NCBI GenBank assembly: GCA_020629335.1
Contig: JAHDDN010000400.1
Location: 1-5,297 of the forward strand
Length of the DNA stretch: 5,297 bases
Direction of reading: 5' to 3'
From: Chitinophagales bacterium
Lineage (GTDB): Bacteria > Bacteroidota > Bacteroidia > Chitinophagales > UBA2359
Position numbers and translations under genes: made by a program. This document shows, piece by piece, positions 1 to 5,297 of the stretch. The stretch's first letter is position 1. Each line of letters begins with the position of its first letter. The notes under the pieces were generated by a model. It was not told the origin of the DNA and did no database searches. It saw only the letters and a program-made list of their open reading frames with translations.

Positions 1-37
1 AAAAATAAAAACCTCGCGATAGCTAGTCGCGAGGTTT
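1..37 (-). terminator. Rho-independent terminator of the tRNA-Arg gene
   Basis: Read on the minus strand, a perfect 11-bp stem (arms 27-37 and 9-19, core CCTCGCGA) closes a 7-nt loop at 20-26. It is followed at once by a T-rich tract (TTTTTATTTTT, positions 11 down to 1). It starts 6 bases past the tRNA 3' end. On the plus strand the hairpin is followed by ttt then ccgag, not a T tract, so it should terminate only minus-strand transcription. The tRNA is therefore probably the last gene of its transcript. Confidence 0.92.
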
Positions 38-42
38 CCGAG

Positions 43-116
43 TGACCCCGGAAGGACTCGAACCCTCAACCCCCAGAGCCGAAATCTGGTACTCTATCCA
101 GTTGAGCTACGGAGCC
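43..116 (-). tRNA. tRNA-Arg, anticodon UCG
   Basis: The reverse complement folds as a standard 74-nt cloverleaf. The 7-bp acceptor stem is GGCTCCG with CGGGGTC, including G-T wobbles. The D stem is GCTC/GAGT, the anticodon stem CCAGA/TCTGG, the variable region 5 nt, and the T stem GAGGG/CCTTC around the loop TTCGAGT. The anticodon loop TTTCGGC puts TCG at positions 34-36, which decodes CGA and possibly other CGN arginine codons by wobble. The discriminator base is A (position 43). The next minus-strand bases are CTC, so CCA is not encoded and must be added by the CCA-adding enzyme, as is common in Bacteroidota. The gene stands alone here between its own promoter candidate and terminator. Confidence 0.96.
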
Positions 117-167
117 AGTCCTTTCCAAAGTACTTACTCTAAAAAATGAATTCCAAAAATGTCGCTT

Positions 168-198
168 CAAAAATACTTATACTATCTGTTTTCAGCAA
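168..198 (-). promoter_or_regulatory. Candidate Bacteroidota-type promoter for tRNA-Arg
   Basis: On the minus strand the octamer TATTTTTG (168-175) matches the Bacteroidota -7 consensus TAnnTTTG exactly. A TTG (196-198) sits 20 bases upstream, within the spacing known for the -33 element. The predicted transcription start is near 161, giving a leader of about 45 nt before the tRNA 5' end. The match is good, but the region is very AT-rich, so chance occurrence is possible. Confidence 0.5.
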
Positions 199-334
199 GC
201 TTTCTGTAAATTTGTGGACAAATTTTCAGGATAAATAAGTAGGCTTTTTTTGAAATTTGACATTTTTACTAATTAAATTTTGTTACAATCTCAACTTATC
301 GCCTTCTTAACAATCACTTACACATTTAATATAA

Positions 335-347
335 TGTAAATTTTACA
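335..347. promoter_or_regulatory. Small palindrome, possible operator
   Basis: TGTAAATTTTACA is a perfect inverted repeat of two 6-base arms around one central T. It lies about 110 bases before the acylase start, beside a chance-like TATAAT (330-335). The symmetry suits a dimeric repressor, but the site is short and sits in AT-rich DNA where such palindromes are frequent. No regulator is encoded in the window. Confidence 0.2.
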
Positions 348-358
348 AAAAGTGGCAT

Positions 359-391
359 TTGAGCTTTCTTTTTACAAAGAACTTTTTTTTG
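359..391 (+). promoter_or_regulatory. Weak promoter candidate for the acylase operon
   Basis: TTG at 359-361 lies 22 bases before TTTTTTTG (384-391), which differs from TAnnTTTG only at the second base. A start near 398 would give a leader of roughly 58 nt before the ATG at 456. The competing candidate is TAAATTTG at 207-214, a perfect -7 octamer with no proper -33 element. Neither is convincing. Confidence 0.2.
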
Positions 392-455
392 GGTGTTTAA
401 AAACCAAATTAAGCCCAAAAGTGGCCAATATCCTATTAAACACAATTTATCACAT

Positions 456-2540
456 ATGTATAAAATAATTTTCATTCTAATTTGCTTGGTCCTTTCTCTC
501 CACTCTTTTGGACAAGCTTCAGTAATTAATCCAGAGCATGTTACTATTGTTCGGGACCAATGGGGCATCCCACATATCTATGGAAAAACGGATGCAGATG
601 CCGTATATGGAATGACTTGGGCACATGCTGAAGACGATTTTGCGGTCATTCAGGAGCCTTTTTTAGCGATTAAGGGATTATTAGCCAGTGTACAGGGCCA
701 GAAGGGTGCTATATGGGATGTAATGGCTCACTTGACAGAAGTAAATACGGTTGTGGATAGGCTTTATGATGATGCTTATTCTGAGGAATTCAAAGCCCTC
801 ATACAAGCAAATGCACAAGCCTTAAATGATTATGCCAAGGCAAATCCTAAGGAAGTTTTACACAAAGATTTATTCCCTGTAAATGAAAAAGACATCATAA
901 AGGGCTATCAATTAGCAGCCATCCTTTTTGGAAATGTGATCTTTGATATTGGTAAACTAACTTTAGGTAAAATGGAGGGCTATCCAAGGGGAAATGGTTC
1001 TAATGGTATGGTTTTTCAAAGTAAGAAGATGAGTACGGATGAAACGGTATTGGTCTGTAATCCACATGTTCCTTTAGAGGGCTTTGTGTCTTGGTATGAA
1101 GTACATGTCAATAGTCAAGAGGGCTGGAATTTTCATGGTGCTACTTTATCTACTGGAATTACGCCATTCATTGGTTCTAATCCTAATTTAGGATGGACGC
1201 ATACGGTGAATCACCCTGACTTATTTGATGTATATGAATTAGATATGCATCCCAAGAAAAAGAAGCATTATCGCTTTGATGGAGAATGGCTGCCATTGGA
1301 AGAATATAAAGTTAAACTCAAAGTAAAAATTGGAATGATTAAAGTCCCTGTTACTCGAACCTACTACAAGAGTAAGTATGGCGTTACTTTCAAAAATAAG
1401 GAGGGCTACTACTCACTACGTTTCAGTACCAATATGAAGTTAGGCGCCGCCGAACAGTGGTATCGGATGAATAAATCAAAGAACTTTGAGGAATTTAAAC
1501 AAGCATTAAATATGCAGGCTATCTCTAGCTTCAATATCATTTATGCTGATAAAGAGGATAATATTCACTACCTAAGCAATGGCTTACTTCCTGAACGAAA
1601 TCCTAATTATGATTGGTCTGGCATTTTACCTGGTGATACTTCTGCTACGCTTTGGAAAGCAGGCAAATTTAAGCCACTAACTGACTTACCTCAATATACG
1701 AATCCCAAGAGTGGTTACTTATTCAACTCCAATAATTCACCTTATTGGGCAACAGGAGATGGAGACAATCTCAACTCGGAAGATTTTGACCCGACTATGG
1801 GTTTTTTGGAAGTCAATACTAATAGGGCTATCCGCTTTCAAGAATTAATGAAAAAATATGATCAACTAAGCTATCAAGATGTTAAGGATATAAAATTCGA
1901 TTATCAATATGCAGACTCCACTTTTTATACTTACACTTTAGCCAATTTGGATAGTGCATGGGCCTTAAGCCCTGCTAAATACCCACAGTTAGCCGAAGGC
2001 TTAAGAATCATGGGCAAATGGAATAGAAGTACTGATATTGATAATGAGCAAGCCAGTTTAGTAGCAATGGCCGTTTATTATATCGTTGAAGAATACTTAA
2101 TGAAAAATGTCGCTATCTTTGACACCAATCAAATACCTGAAGATGTTTATGTTAAGGCAATTGAGTATGCTCAAAAACACCTCAAAAAGCATTATGGGAA
2201 ATTAGAAGTACCTTTAGGCAAGGTTTTGGTTCATCAAAGAGGAGATATAGAACTACCTATTCAGGGTTTGCCAGAGAATTTGGCCGCCATGCAATATGAA
2301 AAGTATAAGAAAGGTAAATTGAGAGCTGTTAATGGTGAAAGCTTTATCATGTTGGTGCGTTATACCGATGATGATGTTCTCATTGAAACGATAGTACCTT
2401 ATGGTTCATCTAATGTAGAGGATAGCCCACATTATACTGATCAAATGGAGCTTTTTGTAAACCAAAAGCTCAAAAAAATGACGCTCAATAAGGCCGAGGT
2501 GATGGAAAATGCTAAGCGCATTTATCACCCTGGAGAATAA
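456..2540 (+). CDS. Secreted penicillin/AHL acylase-family Ntn hydrolase
   Basis: This is a family S45 N-terminal-nucleophile acylase that hydrolyses amide-linked acyl chains. I start it at ATG 456 (694 aa) because a classic signal peptide follows (MYKIIFILICLVLSLHSFGQ, cleavage before AS). The in-frame ATG at 393 adds 21 non-signal-like residues. The precursor should self-cleave between Gly181 and Ser182 (GNGSNGMVF), giving an alpha chain, any spacer, and a 513-aa beta chain starting at Ser182. Counting from that serine, His falls at beta 23 (NPHVP), Val at beta 70 (GWTHTV), and an Asn at beta 243 or 245 (LFNSNNSPYW). This matches the Ser1/His23/Val70/Asn pattern known for PvdQ-type lipo-acylases; penicillin G acylase has Gln at beta 23. 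Other family blocks are VYELDMHP, DWSGILPGD and LPQYTNP. The substrate could be acyl-homoserine lactones, lipopeptides or other N-acyl compounds and cannot be read from sequence. The gene leads a four-gene run. Confidence 0.9.
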   Translation: MYKIIFILICLVLSLHSFGQASVINPEHVTIVRDQWGIPHIYGKTDADAVYGMTWAHAEDDFAVIQEPFLAIKGLLASVQGQKGAIWDVMAHLTEVNTVVDRLYDDAYSEEFKALIQANAQALNDYAKANPKEVLHKDLFPVNEKDIIKGYQLAAILFGNVIFDIGKLTLGKMEGYPRGNGSNGMVFQSKKMSTDETVLVCNPHVPLEGFVSWYEVHVNSQEGWNFHGATLSTGITPFIGSNPNLGWTHTVNHPDLFDVYELDMHPKKKKHYRFDGEWLPLEEYKVKLKVKIGMIKVPVTRTYYKSKYGVTFKNKEGYYSLRFSTNMKLGAAEQWYRMNKSKNFEEFKQALNMQAISSFNIIYADKEDNIHYLSNGLLPERNPNYDWSGILPGDTSATLWKAGKFKPLTDLPQYTNPKSGYLFNSNNSPYWATGDGDNLNSEDFDPTMGFLEVNTNRAIRFQELMKKYDQLSYQDVKDIKFDYQYADSTFYTYTLANLDSAWALSPAKYPQLAEGLRIMGKWNRSTDIDNEQASLVAMAVYYIVEEYLMKNVAIFDTNQIPEDVYVKAIEYAQKHLKKHYGKLEVPLGKVLVHQRGDIELPIQGLPENLAAMQYEKYKKGKLRAVNGESFIMLVRYTDDDVLIETIVPYGSSNVEDSPHYTDQMELFVNQKLKKMTLNKAEVMENAKRIYHPGE

Positions 2541-2573
2541 GCTAGTCAGATGTCCAAAAACTAAAAGAATAAA

Positions 2574-3086
2574 ATGGAAGATAAACGCACAGATAAGTCA
2601 ATTACCATCATGACCGAAATGGTCATGCCCAATGACACCAACCCATTACACAACCTAATGGGAGGGAATTTATTACGATGGATGGATGTAGCAGCAGGTA
2701 TCTGCGCACGTCGTCATGCGAATGCTGTATGCGTAACGGCAGCAGTAGATAATGTCTCTTTTCAAAATCCAATTAAATTAGGTGATGCTGTCACGCTTAC
2801 TGCTAAAGTAACGCGTGCTTTTAATACTTCGATGGAGGTACATATAGTAGTGTGTACCGAAAATTCAGAAGCTACCGAAAAGGTACAATCTAATGAAGCT
2901 TACTTTACTTTTGTAGCTTTAGATCGCTATGGTAAGCCTCGTAAAATCCCTCAATTAATCATAGAAGGAGAAGAAGAGCAAAAGCAATATGATGGTGCCA
3001 AACGCAGAAGAGAAATGAGACTAATTTTAGCAGGTCGTATGAAGCCCGACCAATCAATTGAATTAAAAGAGCTATTTTTGAAGTAA
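2574..3086 (+). CDS. Hotdog-fold acyl-CoA thioesterase (YciA/YkhA type)
   Basis: This cytoplasmic enzyme of 170 aa should hydrolyse acyl-CoA to a free acid and CoA. Residues about 10-125 form one hotdog domain. The family block [20 protein letters not shown] (19-38) carries Asn23 and Asp38, which align with the catalytic Asn/Asp pair known in bacterial hotdog thioesterases of this type. It is followed by [18 protein letters not shown] (54-71) and NTSMEV (84-89). A charged tail with EGEEEQKQ and KRRREMRL follows the domain; the length is close to B. subtilis YkhA-like proteins and longer than E. coli YciA. The gene starts 33 bases after the acylase stop and ends 25 bases before the carboxylase gene. 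Its leader is A-rich with no Shine-Dalgarno motif, as usual in Bacteroidota. Chain-length preference is not readable. The neighbourhood suggests a role in acyl-CoA turnover, which is inference. Confidence 0.92.
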   Translation: MEDKRTDKSITIMTEMVMPNDTNPLHNLMGGNLLRWMDVAAGICARRHANAVCVTAAVDNVSFQNPIKLGDAVTLTAKVTRAFNTSMEVHIVVCTENSEATEKVQSNEAYFTFVALDRYGKPRKIPQLIIEGEEEQKQYDGAKRRREMRLILAGRMKPDQSIELKELFLK

Positions 3087-3111
3087 TGATAAAAAACTCA
3101 GCAAGAACAAT

Positions 3112-4653
3112 ATGAAAGATAAACTATCCACTTTAGAGAGCAAAAAAAAGACCGCCCTATTAGGCGGTGGAGAAGAAAGAATCGCTAAGCAACATAAAAA
3201 GGGCAAACTTACTGCACGAGAACGTTTAGAGCTATTAATGGATGAGGATTCCTTTGAAGAAATAGGCATGTTAGTCACCCACCGAAGCACTGATTTCGGT
3301 ATGGAGAAACAGCGTTTTTTAGGAGACGGAGTTGTCACGGGTTATGGAACAATTAATGGGCGTTTGGTCTATGTATTTTCTCAAGACTTTACCGTATTTG
3401 GTGGTTCTCTTTCTGAAACTCACGCAGAAAAAATTTGCAAAATCATGGACTTAGCTATGAAGAATGGTGCTCCCTTGATTGGCTTGAATGATTCTGGTGG
3501 AGCACGTATACAAGAAGGAGTCGTTTCTCTAGGAGGTTATGCGGATATTTTCTATCGCAATACTTTAGCATCAGGTGTGATTCCTCAGCTATCAGCCATC
3601 ATGGGGCCTTGTGCAGGTGGAGCCGTTTATTCTCCAGCCATTACAGATTTTACCCTAATGGTTGAAAACACTTCTTATATGTTTGTAACGGGCCCGAATG
3701 TCGTAAAGACCGTTACCCATGAGGAAGTTACATCGGAAGAATTAGGTGGAGCAGATACGCATGCCTCTAAATCAGGTGTAACTCATTTTGCTTGCAGCAA
3801 TGAGTTAGATTGCATCAATAAAATTAAAGCACTATTGAGCTATATGCCTCAAAATTGTGAGGAAGATGCACCAATGATTCCCTATGAAGCTAGTGATGAA
3901 GCCAGACCTCAATTAAGAGACATCATTCCTGAGAATCCAAATCAGCCTTATGATATTCGAGAAGTCGCTGAAGGCTTAGTAGATACGGATTCATTCTTAG
4001 AAGTACATCAAGATTATGCCGAAAATATAGTGGTGGGCTTTGCACGCATAGCTGGCCGAAGTATAGGGGTAGTAGCTAATCAGCCTGCCCACTTAGCAGG
4101 TGTATTAGACATCAATAGCTCTCGAAAAGGTGCCAGATTTGTTCGCTTCTGTGATGCTTTTAATATTCCACTTTTAGTATTGGTAGATGTGCCTGGCTTT
4201 TTACCTGGTACAGATCAAGAATGGAATGCCATTATCACGAATGGAGCCAAGTTACTATATGCGTTTAGTGAAGCGACGGTGCCTAAAGTAACACTGATTA
4301 CTCGTAAGGCGTATGGAGGGGCATATGATGTAATGAACTCTAAGCACATCGGCGCTGACCTAAATTTTGCTTGGCCAACAGCCGAAATTGCAGTGATGGG
4401 TTCTAAGGGCGCAGCAGAGATTATCTTCCGCAAAGAAATCAAAGAAGCAGAAGATCCTGAAGCAAAGCTATTAGAAAAAGACAATGAATATAAGGAGATG
4501 TTTGCACACCCTTATAGAGCTGCGGCAAGGGGATTCATAGACGAAGTAATTGACCCTGCTTTGAGTCGTATTAAGCTCATCAAAGGTTTCAAAATGCTGG
4601 AAAATAAGGTGGATAATCTACCTAAGAAAAAACATGGTAATATACCTTTATAA
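3112..4653 (+). CDS. pccB: Propionyl-CoA carboxylase beta (carboxyltransferase) subunit
   Basis: This subunit moves the carboxyl group from carboxybiotin to an acyl-CoA; with propionyl-CoA it gives methylmalonyl-CoA. The 513 aa are full length for the family. The N-terminal half has the [13 protein letters not shown] block (32-44), [19 protein letters not shown] (90-108), [11 protein letters not shown] (126-136) and the first oxyanion-hole loop [12 protein letters not shown] (165-176). The C-terminal half has [11 protein letters not shown] (323-333), [13 protein letters not shown] (358-370) and the second loop [14 protein letters not shown] (399-412). Asp406 in that loop aligns with Asp422 of Streptomyces coelicolor PccB, the residue known to favour propionyl- over acetyl-CoA. 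The protein ends in KKHGNIPL, typical of this group. The biotin carboxylase and biotin carrier subunits are not in the window and must be encoded elsewhere. Other acyl-CoA substrates remain possible. Confidence 0.93.
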   Translation: MKDKLSTLESKKKTALLGGGEERIAKQHKKGKLTARERLELLMDEDSFEEIGMLVTHRSTDFGMEKQRFLGDGVVTGYGTINGRLVYVFSQDFTVFGGSLSETHAEKICKIMDLAMKNGAPLIGLNDSGGARIQEGVVSLGGYADIFYRNTLASGVIPQLSAIMGPCAGGAVYSPAITDFTLMVENTSYMFVTGPNVVKTVTHEEVTSEELGGADTHASKSGVTHFACSNELDCINKIKALLSYMPQNCEEDAPMIPYEASDEARPQLRDIIPENPNQPYDIREVAEGLVDTDSFLEVHQDYAENIVVGFARIAGRSIGVVANQPAHLAGVLDINSSRKGARFVRFCDAFNIPLLVLVDVPGFLPGTDQEWNAIITNGAKLLYAFSEATVPKVTLITRKAYGGAYDVMNSKHIGADLNFAWPTAEIAVMGSKGAAEIIFRKEIKEAEDPEAKLLEKDNEYKEMFAHPYRAAARGFIDEVIDPALSRIKLIKGFKMLENKVDNLPKKKHGNIPL

Positions 4654-4656
4654 TTG

Positions 4657-5088
4657 ATGTCTGACCTCAAAATGCATAATATAATAATTAGCGATACTCC
4701 TTTAGATTTAGCCGCCTGTCAAGCGCATGTGAATGATGGCGCTTGCGGTGGTATTGCCATTTTTGTGGGAACCGTTCGCAATCAAACCCAAGGCAAGAAA
4801 GTACTACATTTAGATTTTGAAGCCTACCGCCCAATGGCCATTTCCGAAATGAGCAAAATCGCTGATCAAATTACCGAAAAATGGGGCGCCTATAAGGTGG
4901 CGATTCACCACCGAGTCGGTTCCTTAGCGATAGGCGAAACGGCCGTGATTATCGCCGTCAGCACTCCTCACCGCAAAGCTGCTTTTGAAGCCTGCCAATA
5001 CGCTATTGATACCTTAAAAGAAACCGTCCCGATTTGGAAGAAAGAGTTTTTTGAGGATGGAGAAGTGTGGGTGGCGGCGCATCCGTAA
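4657..5088 (+). CDS. moaE: Molybdopterin synthase catalytic subunit MoaE
   Basis: MoaE is the large subunit of molybdopterin synthase. With thiocarboxylated MoaD it converts cyclic pyranopterin monophosphate to molybdopterin. The 143 aa carry the family blocks GGIAIFVGTVRNQTQGK (31-47), FEAYRPMA (54-61), HHRVGSLAIGE (84-94), STPHRKAAFEAC (102-113) and DTLKETVPIWKKE (118-130). Lys121 and Lys128 have the same spacing as the active-site Lys119 and Lys126 of E. coli MoaE. I chose ATG 4657; a TTG codon directly before it (4654) and an ATG at 4672 are in-frame alternatives. Only three bases separate it from the pccB stop (TAA TTG ATG), so translational coupling is likely. No moaD or other cofactor gene is visible. 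GC is higher than in upstream genes: 34 of 60 bases in 4921-4980, against 18 of 60 in 1801-1860 of the acylase. Confidence 0.95.
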   Translation: MSDLKMHNIIISDTPLDLAACQAHVNDGACGGIAIFVGTVRNQTQGKKVLHLDFEAYRPMAISEMSKIADQITEKWGAYKVAIHHRVGSLAIGETAVIIAVSTPHRKAAFEACQYAIDTLKETVPIWKKEFFEDGEVWVAAHP

Positions 5089-5297
5089 CTAGCGCATAGT
5101 GATGAGCGTGTAGCGATGAGTTTTTAGGGGCTTCCTGCTGCGCTCATAAAGCAAGTGCGTAGCACAAACCAAAATTAATCATTCATCATTACGCATTACG
5201 CATTGCAAGCGAAGCGCAGCAGTCGGGCTGTCCGTTCTTATGTGGCTATGCTACTCCTACTTCGCTAAGTGCTGCTTGTCTGCCCTCCGGGCCAGCC
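5089..5297. repeat. Repeat-rich structured intergenic element, cut by the window edge
   Basis: These 209 bases after moaE hold no credible gene or clear terminator, but they are packed with symmetry. There is a perfect 10-bp inverted repeat (CTGCTGCGCT 5135-5144 with AGCGCAGCAG 5213-5222). There are perfect 7-bp pairs ATGAGCG 5102-5108 with CGCTCAT 5141-5147, and AGCGAAG 5208-5214 with CTTCGCT 5260-5266. A tiny hairpin GTGC-GTA-GCAC lies at 5155-5165, and GGCTG (5226-5230) can pair with CAGCC (5293-5297). Some arms overlap, so alternative folds compete. The block TCGGGCTGTCCGTTCT (5223-5238) resembles dispersed intergenic repeats I associate with Bacteroidota genomes; that is from memory, not from a search. 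The element probably continues past 5297. Confidence 0.6.
5174..5208. repeat. Degenerate 7-bp tandem repeat (five units)
   Basis: Five consecutive heptamers read ATTAATC, ATTCATC, ATTACGC, ATTACGC and ATTGCAA. All begin with ATT, and units three and four are identical. The array lies inside the larger element, between the arms of its 10-bp inverted repeat. It would fall in the loop if that stem forms. The phase is clear to the eye, but the outer units are diverged. Confidence 0.55.

Larger units (their letters stand above)
117..455. other. AT-rich divergent intergenic region, no gene seen
   Basis: This 339-base stretch separates the minus-strand tRNA from the plus-strand acylase gene. It is strongly AT-rich with many A and T runs. 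The reading frames that cross it lack family features: the acylase frame stays open upstream to an ATG at 393, but the residues before 456 look random. It holds the tRNA promoter candidate, a second perfect TAnnTTTG octamer on the plus strand (TAAATTTG, 207-214) that has only CTG, not TTG, at the -33 position, and a 13-base palindrome (335-347). A 9-base direct repeat (AAAAGTGGC) occurs at 348-356 and 417-425. No RNA gene is recognisable. Confidence 0.6.

Noticed and set aside
43..116. tRNA gene as an integration site for a mobile element
   Set aside because: The tRNA 3' end runs straight into its own intact terminator, no repeat of the tRNA 3' end is seen elsewhere in the window, and there is no integrase gene.
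257..289. TTGACA (257-262) with TACAAT (284-289) as a sigma70-type promoter
   Set aside because: The spacer is 21 bases, too long for sigma70 promoters, and Bacteroidota mainly use a different promoter consensus. TATAAT at 330-335 has no suitably spaced partner either.
348..425. Direct repeat AAAAGTGGC at 348-356 and 417-425
   Set aside because: Nine bases in two copies in low-complexity DNA is weak evidence; no third copy or symmetric structure supports a function.
326..568. Minus-strand open frame of 80 aa across the intergenic region and acylase start
   Set aside because: It overlaps the signal peptide region of the acylase, has no recognisable domain, and its composition looks like antisense of AT-rich DNA.
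3072..3338. Minus-strand open frame of 88 aa over the start of pccB
   Set aside because: It is antisense to the well-supported pccB N-terminus and is a Ser/Leu-rich shadow with no family features.
4215..4484. Minus-strand open frame of 89 aa inside pccB
   Set aside because: It lies wholly antisense to conserved carboxyltransferase motifs and is a coding shadow.
5089..5297. CRISPR array or insertion sequence remnant at the right end
   Set aside because: There are no regularly spaced identical repeats with spacers, and no transposase fragment or target-site duplication is visible.

Overview
The window looks like chromosomal DNA from a member of the Bacteroidota, perhaps Cytophagales-like. The clues are modest GC, A/T-rich leaders without Shine-Dalgarno motifs, a match to the Bacteroidota TTG/TAnnTTTG promoter pattern, a signal peptide ending in SFGQ|A, and a tRNA gene with no encoded CCA. 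The phylum is a moderately confident inference; nothing fixes the genus.

Layout: a tRNA-Arg gene (anticodon UCG) lies on the minus strand at 43-116. It has a strong intrinsic terminator on its left (1-37) and a plausible promoter on its right (168-198). A 339-base AT-rich divergent intergenic region (117-455) follows. Four plus-strand genes then run head to tail: a secreted Ntn-hydrolase acylase of the penicillin/acyl-homoserine-lactone acylase family (456-2540), a hotdog-fold acyl-CoA thioesterase (2574-3086), the carboxyltransferase (beta) subunit of a propionyl-CoA-type carboxylase (3112-4653), and the molybdopterin synthase catalytic subunit MoaE (4657-5088). The gaps of 33, 25 and 3 bases, with no terminator between genes, suggest one transcription unit. 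The last 209 bases (5089-5297) hold no gene. They are dense in inverted and direct repeats and look like a dispersed structured intergenic element cut by the window edge.

How the genes may work together: three of the four act on acyl groups. The acylase would release fatty acids or other acyl chains from amides in the periplasm or outside the cell. The thioesterase frees acyl groups from CoA. The carboxylase subunit would convert propionyl-CoA, for example from odd-chain or branched-chain breakdown, to methylmalonyl-CoA. This metabolic link is inferred from neighbourhood only. moaE belongs to molybdenum cofactor synthesis and is probably a passenger. I see no clearly novel system. The most interesting points are the acylase's context and the repeat-rich right end.
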